A stretch of DNA of 64,000 bases from Nocardia brevicatena NBRC 12119. GTDB lineage: Bacteria; Actinomycetota; Actinomycetes; Mycobacteriales; Mycobacteriaceae. Position 1 is the first letter of the stretch. Each line of letters opens with the position of its first letter. Position numbers and translations under genes: made by a program. The notes under the pieces were generated by a model. The model worked only from the letters and a program-made list of their open reading frames with translations. It made no database searches and had not been told where the DNA came from. The stretch covers positions 1 to 64,000 of the forward strand of contig NZ_BAFU01000086.1 in the NCBI RefSeq assembly GCF_000308495.1, read 5' to 3'. This document shows, piece by piece, positions 27,790 through 36,572 of this stretch.

Positions 27790-29382
27790 TTAAATGGTTG
27801 AAACACCACTAAGATTAGAAATTCTTGCGCTCATCTGACTGATTGGGGAATCTCCAATAAGAGGATTCAGGTGACTTTGCAGGGCGAGCAGGCGCCCGAT
27901 TACCTCAGGGGTGGCCTCGGCGACTGCGGTTGCGGTGAGTGGGCCTCCGGCGCGGCGTTGGTGGGCGAGAGCGGCGGCGCGACCGTGGATGCTCGCCGCC
28001 ATCTCACCGGCGTCGAATGCGTCGAGCCCTGCCGCCATCAGCGCGCCGGCAATACCGGCCAGCACGTCGCCGGCGCCCGCGGTCGCCAACCATGGTGGCG
28101 CCTCGGCCTGGCTGGCGACGAACCCGTCAGGTTGCACGATCAGCGTCGCCGCGCCTTTGACCAGCACCGTTACGTCGAGAGCACGCGCCACCACGCGACC
28201 GAAATACGCCGGCCGCGCCTCTATGTCGGCACGGGAGGCGGGGATGTCGAGCCATCCCAGGATGCGGGCCATCTCGCCGGCGTGCGGGGTGAGAAGCACC
28301 CGATCGGACGAGGCCACCCGGTCACCGGCGGCGCGGCGGCGCACACACGCTTCGAGGGCGCCGGCGTCCACGACGCACGGGAGACCGGAGGCGAGCGCGG
28401 TCTCGATTGCCTTGTCCTGGTCCTCGTCGTCCTCGACTCCCGACCCGAGCAGCCACGCCTGAACCTGCCCGATACCCGGGACGGCTTCGGGCACTGCGGA
28501 CAGCACGTGCGCGGTGACGCCGGGCGGGCCGACGAACCGCGCGATTCCGGCAGCGCCCGACTGGACGGCGCCGAGGACGACGAGCACCGCGGCACCGGGG
28601 TAGGTGTCGGATCCTGCAACGACTCCGAGGACACCCCGGGTGTACTTGTGCGCGCCCGTGCCGGGAATGGGCCAGAGGGCGGCGAGCTCGGCGGCGCCCA
28701 GGCGGCGAACAGTGGGGGCGACCGTCAGAGGGGGCAATCCGACATCGACCAGGCGCACGGTTCCGGCGGCATGGCAACCGGGTGGTAGCAGTGTGCACGG
28801 TTTCGCTGCCGAGAACGTCACGGTGACATCGGCTTTCACATGGGGCCCGCTGATTTCACCTGTGTCGGGGTCGACGCCCGAGGGCAGGTCAACAGCAACC
28901 ACGGGCACACCGGACGGGATAGCAGCGACCAGCTCAGCAGCGCGGCCTCGCAACGCGCCGGAGCTGCTCTCGCCGATAATGCCGTCGACGACAAGGTCGG
29001 CACGTGCGAGCGCCTCGGTACCGGCAGCCGGGTCATCGACGCGAACGACGTGGCCTCCGGCAGCGAGCATCGCACTGACGCCGGGCTCATAGGCGGTGTC
29101 CGCGACGAGCACCGCGGTGACGAGCGCGCCGCGGCGACGCAGTCGCGGGCCGGCGAGCAGAGCGTCGGCGCCGTTGTTGCCGGTGCCGACAAGCAGCACC
29201 ACTCGGCGGCCGTAGATACCGCCGGAGCGATCGGCGAGCACTTTGGCGCAGATGGTCGCCAGGTGTGCCGCGGCGCGGCGCAGCAGGCGGTCGTCGGGGC
29301 CCTTACGGGCCAATTCGGTTGCCACCGCGGCGAGCACATCAGTGGCACGGTAGGCGGTTGAGCTTGTCGTCACCCGAGTCAT
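27790..29382 (-). CDS. nnr: Bifunctional NAD(P)HX repair enzyme (epimerase/dehydratase), divergent
   Basis: 530 residues. N-terminal half (about 10-230) is the YjeF epimerase domain, with LVGTGNNGADALLAGPRLRR where the canonical motif is GNNGGD; the expected GTGLxG loop after VDGIIG reads ESSSGAL. C-terminal half (about 240-500) is the ADP/ATP-dependent NAD(P)HX dehydratase, ribokinase-like fold, with HKYTRGVLGVVAGS, LTPHAGEMARIL and TAGAGDVLAGIAGAL. A 30-residue non-family tail (HLNPLIGDSPISQMSARIS) ends the protein near the decayed gene. ATG at 29382, 24 bases after the XRE/TPR regulator. Being in an accessory region, it is probably not the housekeeping copy. Confidence 0.8.
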   Translation of the reverse strand: MTRVTTSSTAYRATDVLAAVATELARKGPDDRLLRRAAAHLATICAKVLADRSGGIYGRRVVLLVGTGNNGADALLAGPRLRRRGALVTAVLVADTAYEPGVSAMLAAGGHVVRVDDPAAGTEALARADLVVDGIIGESSSGALRGRAAELVAAIPSGVPVVAVDLPSGVDPDTGEISGPHVKADVTVTFSAAKPCTLLPPGCHAAGTVRLVDVGLPPLTVAPTVRRLGAAELAALWPIPGTGAHKYTRGVLGVVAGSDTYPGAAVLVVLGAVQSGAAGIARFVGPPGVTAHVLSAVPEAVPGIGQVQAWLLGSGVEDDEDQDKAIETALASGLPCVVDAGALEACVRRRAAGDRVASSDRVLLTPHAGEMARILGWLDIPASRADIEARPAYFGRVVARALDVTVLVKGAATLIVQPDGFVASQAEAPPWLATAGAGDVLAGIAGALMAAGLDAFDAGEMAASIHGRAAALAHQRRAGGPLTATAVAEATPEVIGRLLALQSHLNPLIGDSPISQMSARISNLSGVSTI

Positions 29383-29405
29383 TCCACCAGACGGACGTAG
29401 CGGTG

Positions 29406-30638
29406 TCAGTCGTCCAAGATCAGACGGCAGCGCTTGGCCAACCCGCGGGCATGTGGGCGAGCACGCGCATGGTCGCGCACCAGGATCTCGCGCACCAACT
29501 CGCGCACGAGGGTCGAGTCGTGCACCTCGTCAGCGCTGATCTTCTCGGCGTCGAGCAGAGCCAGGACCGCGGCCTCGTCCTCTTTGCGTTGCACGTAGCC
29601 ACGGGCCGCGTCGACCAGCACCCGTGAGCGGCGTTCCACCGACGGCACACGATCGACATCGACCCGCGAAATCTTGTCGACAACGGCGTCGTGGTCACCG
29701 AGTTCGGCGGCGATGGCAATGCCGTGGATGTCGACATTGCCCGCGCCGAACATCGTCCATGGGTCGTATTTCGTGCCAAGTGCCCGCGCAGCCTCCTCCG
29801 CGGCCCGATAGAGTGCCCATGCCTTACCCGACTCGTCGGACTGCGCCGACGAAATAGCCGCCGCCAGGTTGAGCATTCCGAAGTCGGCGAGCAGATCGTC
29901 ATCGGACGGGTCAACGTCGAGACGGCGGCGCAGCTCGTCTGCGGCGGCGAGGCACACCCGTGTTGCCTCCTCCTGCTGGCCGGCCCGGCGGAACGAAGCG
30001 GACATGGCCCATGCGCCGAGTGCCAGCAGATGCGGATCGTCGGCCTCGCGTGCGCTCTGCACCGAGCGCTCAGCCGCCACCCACGCGAGTTCCGCTTCGG
30101 GTAGATGATGCAGCCATATTCGCGTGATCTGCCAGGTGCCGGCAAGGATTCGGGCGGCTCGGCGTTTGTCCTCGGCCGTGAGGTATGCCGCGTTCGCGTC
30201 GAGAATCAAATCGGGCAGGACACGGCCCACAGCGCCGTGCGCGGTCGGCAAGGTGTGCCACGTCGTCCACGCTCGTGCGACCCGCGCGCCGATGTCCTCG
30301 AGCTCGGCCGGTGGAGACGACGATGGCTGGACGATCGGTAGGGCTGTACGCATCATGACCTCCCGGACCGCGGCAACCTGATCTCGGCGCGGTGATGGGC
30401 CAGGAGTGAGGCTTTCGAGGGGTCCTCCGAGCAGGTCCGGCAACGTGCACCGGCATACGTTCGCGATGTTCACGAGGTCGGTGAGCCGCTCGGCGTGGCG
30501 GATGCCGCGCTCGACCTGGGAAAGCCAGGGAACGGACTTCCCGATTGCCGCGGCCAGCTGCATTTGCGACAGGCCGGCGGCATCTCGGTAGATGGCGATG
30601 CGGCGACCTATTCCCTGGACAAGGGGTTCAGAACTCAT
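29406..30638 (-). CDS. XRE helix-turn-helix regulator with TPR-like C-terminal region
   Basis: 410 residues. Residues about 8-62 are an XRE domain (GRRIAIYRDAAGLSQMQLAA, GKSVPWLSQVERGIRHAERL); the rest is a helical array with aromatic/Ala repeats (WQITRIWLHHLPEAELAW, EATRVCLAAADELRRRLD), as in Streptomyces-type XRE-TPR regulators. No kinase or peptidase seen. It is divergent from the small gene at 30767, with a 6-bp dyad at 30661-30678 between. Target and ligand unknown; likely local control of the cassette. Confidence 0.82.
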   Translation of the reverse strand: MSSEPLVQGIGRRIAIYRDAAGLSQMQLAAAIGKSVPWLSQVERGIRHAERLTDLVNIANVCRCTLPDLLGGPLESLTPGPSPRRDQVAAVREVMMRTALPIVQPSSSPPAELEDIGARVARAWTTWHTLPTAHGAVGRVLPDLILDANAAYLTAEDKRRAARILAGTWQITRIWLHHLPEAELAWVAAERSVQSAREADDPHLLALGAWAMSASFRRAGQQEEATRVCLAAADELRRRLDVDPSDDDLLADFGMLNLAAAISSAQSDESGKAWALYRAAEEAARALGTKYDPWTMFGAGNVDIHGIAIAAELGDHDAVVDKISRVDVDRVPSVERRSRVLVDAARGYVQRKEDEAAVLALLDAEKISADEVHDSTLVRELVREILVRDHARARPHARGLAKRCRLILDD

Positions 30639-30660
30639 ACCACAAGCGTACAGAACAAAG

Positions 30661-30678
30661 CTGATATTTTTGTATCAG
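30661..30678. promoter_or_regulatory. Operator-like dyad between the XRE/TPR gene and the small-gene operon
   Basis: CTGATATTTTTGTATCAG: perfect 6-bp arms around a 6-base AT-rich centre, 23 bases upstream of the XRE/TPR start codon, in an AT-rich intergenic stretch with a TACTTAAT -10-like sequence nearby. It is a candidate binding site for the XRE/TPR protein. Confidence 0.45.
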
Positions 30679-30766
30679 TTTTCGGGTCCTCGGATACTTA
30701 ATGTGAGGTACGGCGCCCGACTGGGCGACTCACCACACCACAAAACGACACGCACCGAGGTCTCCC

Positions 30767-30985
30767 ATGACTGAGATCCACGACCCCGCCGCCGAAATGC
30801 GATCGGGCATATGGGCGCCTGGATGGCCCCATGAAAAACCGGACACGCCGTTCACCACGGCCGCAGCCCACGCCGCCTGGCAAACACACAAGGACTGCGG
30901 CCTGGAATGCGCCCGCAAACGGGCAGCCCTGGACACACTCGTCGCGGCCGGCGTGGTCGTCCTCGACACGGGCAGGACGCGATGA
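30767..30985 (+). CDS. Small acidic protein with a Cys pair (72 aa)
   Basis: 72 residues, ATG at 30767. The C-terminal half carries HKDCGLECARKRAALDTLVAAG, a Cys-x4-Cys pair before a helix typical of small actinomycete accessory proteins (resemblance noted from memory, family not named). The first of four tiny overlapping genes running away from the XRE/TPR regulator, end to end: stop overlaps the next ATG as ATGA. Function unknown. Confidence 0.55.
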   Translation: MTEIHDPAAEMRSGIWAPGWPHEKPDTPFTTAAAHAAWQTHKDCGLECARKRAALDTLVAAGVVVLDTGRTR

Positions 30986-31134
30986 ACCGCGGCGACGAGC
31001 AGTCCCGCCAAGACTGCGAACTGCCTGCCGAGCCGATCGGGCTCGCCCAGGCCAGGAGGCTGCTTGACCTACACGAGGGCCACAACTGCCCACACCTGCA
31101 CAGCGTCCTCACCCACATCACGGCGGTGATGTGA
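30982..31134 (+). CDS. Small protein with Cys/His motif (50 aa)
   Basis: 50 residues. The ATG at 30982 overlaps the previous stop, and the stop shares a base with the next ATG (TGATG). It holds QARRLLDLHEGHNCPHLHSV, a His/Cys-rich segment. The tight packing argues for translation as part of a small operon. Not otherwise identifiable. Confidence 0.45.
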   Translation: MNRGDEQSRQDCELPAEPIGLAQARRLLDLHEGHNCPHLHSVLTHITAVM

Positions 31135-31283
31135 TGACCCTGCCCCAACGCCCCCGGCTCGACGAGCAGATCAAGGGTCGGATGTCGCTCCTGCCGTACG
31201 TGCCACATGCCGTCATTCTCACCAAGGTCATCGACCGCCTGCGCGCACTGGACAACACACCCGACCCCTTGGAGGTCGCGTGA
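31134..31283 (+). CDS. Small hypothetical protein (49 aa)
   Basis: 49 residues, MTLPQRPRLDEQIKGRMS at the start, mostly helical (PHAVILTKVIDRLRALD). The ATG at 31134 overlaps the previous stop by one base and its stop overlaps the following GTG by four (GTGA). Length and composition are the only clues; existence is supported by the coupling of starts and stops across four genes. Confidence 0.4.
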   Translation: MTLPQRPRLDEQIKGRMSLLPYVPHAVILTKVIDRLRALDNTPDPLEVA

Positions 31284-31639
31284 CCGACGAGGACCCTGCA
31301 CCGGCCATCGCTTACCTGCGCACCGACCTCACCAGCTGCGAGGAATTCGACATTCGCCGCGTCGAACGACTCGCCCTGCGCCTCGGCTACAAACTGCGCG
31401 AAACACTGTGCACCGATAACGGATTGGCCGGAATTGCCTCACTCGAGGAACATATCCGACATCACGAGGCCGAGGCGGTGTTCGTACCGACCGCCGAACA
31501 TCCGGAGGGGCACTTGGACCGGATAGTGAAGAAGGCGGATGTGATCGAGCTGGGCGGCGAATGCCATGCCCGATGGAACCCGATTGCCGAAGTCATAGGG
31601 GACGCGATCCTGACACGCAATCACCGGGCCGAACCCTGA
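31280..31639 (+). CDS. Resolvase-N-like protein without obvious catalytic serine (119 aa)
   Basis: 119 residues, GTG at 31280. AIAYLRTDLTSCEEFD followed by VERLALRLGYKL resembles the first strand and helix of serine-resolvase catalytic domains, but the usual R-V-S serine is replaced (YLRTD). The rest (EAVFVPTAEHPEGHLDRIVKKADVIEL) fits a Rossmann-like domain. Likely a non-recombinase descendant; the last gene of the small operon, 61 bases before the convergent gpmA end. Confidence 0.55.
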   Translation: MTDEDPAPAIAYLRTDLTSCEEFDIRRVERLALRLGYKLRETLCTDNGLAGIASLEEHIRHHEAEAVFVPTAEHPEGHLDRIVKKADVIELGGECHARWNPIAEVIGDAILTRNHRAEP

Positions 31640-31700
31640 AACGACAAAGATGCCCCTGACGATCCAGGGTCGGCCGGGCGCGTGCGAAGAATTCCGGGCG

Positions 31701-32438
31701 CTACCGGCCGCCCTGGCTCGCCACGGCGGCCGCACCGGCCGCGGCGGCCTCCGGATCCAGGTATTCGCGCGGGCGCACCGGGCGCAGTTCCTCGTCCAGT
31801 TCGTAGCGCAGCGGAATACCGGTGGGGATGTTCAGCCCCGCGATCTCGGCATCGGAAATCCGGTCGAGGTGTTTGACCAGGGCGCGCAGCGAATTTCCGT
31901 GCGCGGCGACCAGTACGGTCTTTCCGGTGCGCAGTTCCCGGGAAATGGTCGACTCCCAGTACGGCACCATCCGGTTCACCACGTCGAGCAGGCATTCCGT
32001 GCGCGGCACGTCGGTACCGGCATAGCGCGGATCGCCTTCCTGGCTGTATTCGTCGTCGAGTTCGATGGGCGGCGGCGGGGTGTCGTAGCTGCGCCGCCAC
32101 AGCATGAACTGATCCTCGCCGTACTTGTCCCGGATCTGCGCCTTGTTCTTACCCTGCAGCGCGCCGTAGTGACGTTCGTTGAGCCGCCAGTCGCGGACCA
32201 CCGGGATCCAGTGCCGGTCGGCGGCGTCGAGGGCGATATTCGCGGTGCTGATCGCTCGGCGCAGCAGCGAGGTATAGGCGATATCGGGCAGGACACCATG
32301 CTCGGCCAGCAGTTCCCCGGCCCGTTTACCCTCGGCGATGCCCTTGTCGGTGAGATGCACATCCACCCAGCCGGTGAACAGGTTCATGGCATTCCATTCG
32401 CTCTCGCCGTGGCGCAGCAACACGAGGGTGTACGTCAT
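31701..32438 (-). CDS. gpmA: 2,3-bisphosphoglycerate-dependent phosphoglycerate mutase
   Basis: Interconverts 3- and 2-phosphoglycerate in glycolysis. 245 residues. Phosphohistidine in [20 protein letters not shown], second His in [17 protein letters not shown], and the long middle insert ([20 protein letters not shown]) typical of cofactor-dependent GpmA. ATG at 32438 confirmed by [11 protein letters not shown]. It lies next to senX3 in M. tuberculosis (recalled); here about 7 kb of other genes intervene. Confidence 0.96.
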   Translation of the reverse strand: MTYTLVLLRHGESEWNAMNLFTGWVDVHLTDKGIAEGKRAGELLAEHGVLPDIAYTSLLRRAISTANIALDAADRHWIPVVRDWRLNERHYGALQGKNKAQIRDKYGEDQFMLWRRSYDTPPPPIELDDEYSQEGDPRYAGTDVPRTECLLDVVNRMVPYWESTISRELRTGKTVLVAAHGNSLRALVKHLDRISDAEIAGLNIPTGIPLRYELDEELRPVRPREYLDPEAAAAGAAAVASQGGR

Positions 32439-32626
32439 GCGGGCCATCCTGCCATGAGATCGGCGGCCACCGTTCAGGGCCTCTACCAGGCCGCCGGCCC
32501 GAGCACGCCCGTTCGGCGGCCCCGCTCGCGACCGTCTCCCCTCGGTCGACGCCGAGAACCACACCGCCGCCTGCCGGCCGGCTTCGGAGGCAGAGTCACC
32601 CGAAAAGTCCTCGCGGGATTCGGCCG

Positions 32627-33517
32627 CTACCGACCATCGCCGACCGCGAGAATCCCGGCCCCGGCCAAGGTCGCGCCCCCGGGCAGTTCCGAGGGCACCA
32701 CCCGAAGTCCGCGAGTGAAGACCAGCGCCGCATGCCTCGCGACGGCGGCACGCAGCGGACGCCACAGCGCATCGCCCGACCTGGCGAAGCCCCCACCGAC
32801 CACGATCCGATCGATATCGAGCAGCGCCGCGGCCGAGGCCATGGCCTGACCGAGCGCGGTACCGGCTCGTTCCATGGCCGCCAAGGCCACCGGTTCCCCG
32901 GCGGCCGCCGCGGCGGCCAGTTCCGCGCCGCTCTCCCCCGGCCACCCCTGCGCTCGTGCCCACCGCACCGACGACATACCACTGGCCACCGCCTCCACAC
33001 ACCCCACTCCACCGCAGGCGCACGGCACATCCTGACCCGGGACCACGATATGACCTATATGCCCGGCATTGCCGGTGCGTCCCACGGCAACCCGCCCGTC
33101 CAGCACGATCCCACCGCCGATACCCGAGGACACGGTCAGCGCCAGTCCGTTGGCGACACCGCGCAGCGCGCCCCACCGGTGTTCGGCCAGCGCCAGGCAG
33201 GCTCCGTCGATGGCGAAACGGACCTCGGCATCCGGAAACAGGTCCCGGACGGAGTCGACGATCGCGAATCCGGATCGCCACTCCGGGATATTGAGCGCGG
33301 ACGTTACGCCGGTCGACACCTCGACCGGGCCCGCCGAACCGATACCCACCGCCCTCACGGATGCACTGTCGGCCACCTCGACCAGCAGCGCGCGACACGC
33401 CTCCCATACAGCGGAACGCGGAACCGGGGCCTGCCGCACAGCCTCGACCCGCCCCGTCGGATCGACCCGCGCCGCAGCGAATTTCGTCGCGCCGATATCC
33501 AGCGCCAGGGCCGTCAT
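32627..33517 (-). CDS. ROK family sugar kinase or regulator
   Basis: 296 residues, no DNA-binding domain, so probably a kinase. [13 protein letters not shown] is the ATP loop, [20 protein letters not shown] the second motif, [11 protein letters not shown] the region before the zinc site [11 protein letters not shown] (CxCGxxGCxE), and the catalytic Asp is in [15 protein letters not shown]. Glucose or another hexose is the likely substrate. It is transcribed with gpmA in the same direction but 190 bases apart. Usual length for a glucokinase is slightly higher. Confidence 0.85.
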   Translation of the reverse strand: MTALALDIGATKFAAARVDPTGRVEAVRQAPVPRSAVWEACRALLVEVADSASVRAVGIGSAGPVEVSTGVTSALNIPEWRSGFAIVDSVRDLFPDAEVRFAIDGACLALAEHRWGALRGVANGLALTVSSGIGGGIVLDGRVAVGRTGNAGHIGHIVVPGQDVPCACGGVGCVEAVASGMSSVRWARAQGWPGESGAELAAAAAAGEPVALAAMERAGTALGQAMASAAALLDIDRIVVGGGFARSGDALWRPLRAAVARHAALVFTRGLRVVPSELPGGATLAGAGILAVGDGR

Positions 33518-33592
33518 ACACTCTCCTACCAGACGAGACCGCTACCCGGCCGCGCGCCGGCGAGGTCCGGCTCGATCGCCCTGCCGAACGGC

Positions 33593-34135
33593 TCAGGGTT
33601 TATCGGACGAATCCACCAGATGTTCGAAGGCCCGCAGGTTGTTCAGCGACTCCCCCCGCGACACTCGCCATTTCCATTCCCGCCGAATGGATTCGGCGAA
33701 TCCGAGTTCGAGCAGGGTGTTGAAGTCCGCGTCGACGGCCTCCAGCACCTGGCCGAATATCCGGTCGAGTTCGTCGGGAGTGACGGCGTGGTGGGGCATC
33801 CGGCCGATCAGATAGATATCACCGACCCGGTCCAGCGTGTAGGCCACACCGTAGAGCCGACGATTGCGGCGCAGCAGGAATTTGTAGACACCGCCGAAAT
33901 TCTCGTCGGGCTTACGGCAGACAAAGGATTCGATCCGCACGCCGTATGTGCCGACGGTGAGCATGACATTGGTCTCGAGCTTTCGCTCCCCGGGCAGTAC
34001 CGCCACGAAGGTGTCCTCGGTGGGCCGGGTGTATTCGATCTCACGGTCACGTAGGGTGTCGTCGATCACTCGCGCGACACCCGACGTATCGGGTGCCGAA
34101 TCGATCGGATCGTGCGGTGCCGTTCCGTCGCTCAA
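33593..34135 (-). CDS. YbjN domain-containing protein (Rv0487-like)
   Basis: 180 residues with the YbjN/sensory chaperone-like fold: [54 protein letters not shown]. Start is a TTG at 34135 overlapping the mshA stop (TTGA), with GGGAG about eight bases upstream; other in-frame starts would cut into the domain. Translationally coupled to mshA, as recalled in mycobacteria (Rv0486-Rv0487). Role unclear; possibly a chaperone for surface or envelope proteins. Confidence 0.85.
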   Translation of the reverse strand: MSDGTAPHDPIDSAPDTSGVARVIDDTLRDREIEYTRPTEDTFVAVLPGERKLETNVMLTVGTYGVRIESFVCRKPDENFGGVYKFLLRRNRRLYGVAYTLDRVGDIYLIGRMPHHAVTPDELDRIFGQVLEAVDADFNTLLELGFAESIRREWKWRVSRGESLNNLRAFEHLVDSSDKP

Positions 34136-35490
34136 CGCCGTGCTCCCGTCCGGCGCCGCCACAGCGCCCGCGATTTGGCCTGACCATCGCCGAGAATAGC
34201 GGCGGCGCGCTCGTGTCCGGCGCGGCGCCTGCGCTCGGCCAGCGCGGTTCGGTAGCTGTTCAGCAGCCCTTCGGCGGTGTGTTCCCAGGAGAAGTTGGCC
34301 GCGTGCTCGGCCGCGTTCGAGCGCATCCACGCCAGCCGGGCGGGGTCGTTCAGCAGGTACTCGAGGGCATCCGCCCATTCGGGGATGCGGTGGCCGGCTA
34401 CCAGCAGACCGCTGTGCCCGTGCCGGACAGCGGTGCCGAGCCCGCCGACATCGGCCGCCAGCACCGGGGTTCCGCCGGCCTGGGCCTCGACGGCGACCAG
34501 CCCGAACGATTCGTTGTAACTGGGTACCGCGACCAGATCGGCGGCACGGTACACCTGCACCAGCCGATCCGGCGGCTGCGGTGGCAGGAAGGTCACGTGA
34601 TCGGCGATACCGAGCGTGGCGGCCAGCTCGATCAGCGCGTCGGGCCGTTCCAATCCGGTTCCGGACGGTCCGCCCACGATGAGCACCCGAAGCCGTCGCC
34701 ACGGCGCCCGACGCAGTACTTCGGCGGCCGCCCGTACCAGCACGTCCGGGGCCTTCAACGGCTGGATACGCCCCACGAACGCCACGACCTGCTCATCCGC
34801 GGCCAATCCGAATTCGGCGCGGGCGCGGTCTCGGTCGCCGGGTCGGTAGCGGTCGAGATCCGCGCCCGGCGGCACCACGTCGATCCGGTCGTCGGAGGCC
34901 CCGTACAGGTCGATGAGCTGCCCGGCCTCCCGAGCGGTATTGGCGACCAGCCGATCCGCCTCCGCGATCACCTGTTTCTCCCCGATCTCCCGGGTAGCGG
35001 GTTCGGGGCTGTCCCCCTCGGCGAGTGCGGCGTTCTTCACCGCTGCCAGGGTGTGCGCGGTATGGATCAGCGGGACACGCCAGCGGTCCCGGGCCAACCA
35101 GCCGACCTGACCGGACAGCCAATAGTGCGAGTGCACCAGGTCGTAATAGCCGGGCAGCTGCCGCGCCTCCTGCCGCAGTACCTCGGCGGTGAACGGACAC
35201 AACTGGGTGGGCAGGTCGTTCTTGTCCAGTCCCTCGAACGGACCGGCCACGACATTGCGGACCAGTACGCCCGGGGCCGCTTCCTGCACCGGAGGCAGGT
35301 CCGACGAGGTGGCGCGGGTGAAGATCTCGACCTCGGTGCCTCGCCGGGCCAGCTGGATCGCGGTCTGCAGCACGTAGACGTTCATTCCGCCCGCGTCACC
35401 GGTTCCGGGTTGCGCCAGGGGTGAGGTGTGCACCGTCAACACGGCTATTCGATTCGGCCGTTGTTCCGGGCGCTGACTCACGATGTCCAT
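34132..35490 (-). CDS. mshA: D-inositol-3-phosphate glycosyltransferase (mycothiol synthesis)
   Basis: Transfers GlcNAc from UDP-GlcNAc to inositol-3-phosphate, the first step of mycothiol synthesis. 452 residues of a GT4-family enzyme: [20 protein letters not shown] at the N-terminus, [14 protein letters not shown], the second Rossmann domain with [20 protein letters not shown] and the E-x7-E motif in [16 protein letters not shown]. The ATG at 35490 is selected; an upstream ATG at 35526 is possible. A dyad lies 65 bases upstream. Coupled to the YbjN gene. Confidence 0.93.
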   Translation of the reverse strand: MDIVSQRPEQRPNRIAVLTVHTSPLAQPGTGDAGGMNVYVLQTAIQLARRGTEVEIFTRATSSDLPPVQEAAPGVLVRNVVAGPFEGLDKNDLPTQLCPFTAEVLRQEARQLPGYYDLVHSHYWLSGQVGWLARDRWRVPLIHTAHTLAAVKNAALAEGDSPEPATREIGEKQVIAEADRLVANTAREAGQLIDLYGASDDRIDVVPPGADLDRYRPGDRDRARAEFGLAADEQVVAFVGRIQPLKAPDVLVRAAAEVLRRAPWRRLRVLIVGGPSGTGLERPDALIELAATLGIADHVTFLPPQPPDRLVQVYRAADLVAVPSYNESFGLVAVEAQAGGTPVLAADVGGLGTAVRHGHSGLLVAGHRIPEWADALEYLLNDPARLAWMRSNAAEHAANFSWEHTAEGLLNSYRTALAERRRRAGHERAAAILGDGQAKSRALWRRRTGARR

Positions 35491-35554
35491 AGTGCACGGT
35501 GCAACACGCGGCCCCGCCGCACGCATCCCGATCAGTGATATTGATAACATCACA

Positions 35555-35574
35555 GATTTCGGTTATCCGAAATC
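35555..35574. promoter_or_regulatory. Palindrome upstream of mshA
   Basis: GATTTCGG (35555-35562) and CCGAAATC (35567-35574) form a perfect 8-bp inverted repeat with a TTAT centre, in the intergenic region 65 bases before the mshA start and 56 bases past the end of the next gene. It may be an operator or a weak terminator of the upstream minus-strand hydrolase gene; a partial GTGAT/ATCAC dyad lies next to it. Confidence 0.35.
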
Positions 35575-35629
35575 GGCCGGTGGAGCCCTTGAAATATCGC
35601 CGACCGCTATGAATTCACCACGGTCGGGG

Positions 35630-36451
35630 TCACAGCCCCGCGACGAACTCGTTCACCTCGGCCACAAACCGGTCCGTGTCCTCGACGAACAACCCGTGCT
35701 GCGCCCCGTCCCAGACGGAGAGGGTACCGCGCGGAGCGGCCTCGGCGATATGACGGCCGTTGCCCAGGGGAACGACCGGATCGGCGGAGCCATGCAACAC
35801 CAGCACAGGAATATCGAGCCCACGCAGGGTCTCGGTATTGTCGACCGTCCGGACGAACAGCGCCTTGCGGACGAACGGCGGGGTGGCCATGCTCGCGCCG
35901 AACATCCGCTGCGCGATGGCGCCCTTGTCCCGTCCCGGACCGGTATTGGCGTCGCCGAAGGCCGCGAAACCGCGCAGCGCCTTGCCCGGACTCTCCTCGA
36001 ACACCGCGGGCATCGCCTGCCGGATGACCTCCCCGACCTCCGCGCCGGGCACCCCGGGACCGATATTGGCCATCGCCCCGGTGTAGACGACACCGGCCAC
36101 CGCGCCGGTTCCGTACGCGGTGAGGTAGTCGCTGATCACCAGGCCGCCATACGACCAGCCCAACAGCACGGCCCCGGAATCGATCGACTCCGCGGCGAGC
36201 ACCGCCGCGATATCGGCGGCCCAGTTCTTCGGATCGTCGTATCCGGTGGCCGGCGCTCCCGAGTAGCCGTGTCCGCGCAGATCGAGCGCGACCACCCGGA
36301 ACCGCTCGGCGAGTTCCTCGGCCGCCCGGCCCCAGCAGCGCAGATCCGCCGACCATCCGTGCACCAACACCAGCGGACGAGCGTCGGTGGGACCGCTCAC
36401 CCGGTAGACGATGCTGGTTCCATCCGCGCTGAGCGTTTCCCGAAGTGCCAT
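35630..36451 (-). CDS. Alpha/beta-fold hydrolase
   Basis: 273 residues with the haloperoxidase/esterase-type fold: oxyanion LVLVHGWSADLRCWG, nucleophile Ser in LLGWSYGGLVISDY, acid in LVLHGSADPVVPLG, His in WDGAQHGLFVED. The variant nucleophile elbow GWSYGG is common in this subfamily. Substrate unknown. ATG at 36451 clear; the SDR gene 36573-37310 is divergent from it, with a 121-base gap. Confidence 0.87.
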   Translation of the reverse strand: MALRETLSADGTSIVYRVSGPTDARPLVLVHGWSADLRCWGRAAEELAERFRVVALDLRGHGYSGAPATGYDDPKNWAADIAAVLAAESIDSGAVLLGWSYGGLVISDYLTAYGTGAVAGVVYTGAMANIGPGVPGAEVGEVIRQAMPAVFEESPGKALRGFAAFGDANTGPGRDKGAIAQRMFGASMATPPFVRKALFVRTVDNTETLRGLDIPVLVLHGSADPVVPLGNGRHIAEAAPRGTLSVWDGAQHGLFVEDTDRFVAEVNEFVAGL

Positions 36452-36572
36452 GCCGGCATGTTATCCGTCGTTCCTTCGGGGCCGCGGTGGCCGGCGCACC
36501 TACGCCCGCGCTACTGCCCTCCGCGGACCGGCGCCGGACCGGCCCCGGCAGCGCCTCCTAAGATCGGGCCCC

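Noticed and set aside
31280-31639. Functional site-specific serine recombinase
   Set aside because: The catalytic serine context is missing and the protein is only 119 residues with no DNA-binding domain.
35521-35550. Catabolite regulator (CRP-type) site TGTGA-N6-TCACA before mshA
   Set aside because: The half-sites are separated by the wrong distance, so this is not a normal CRP dyad.
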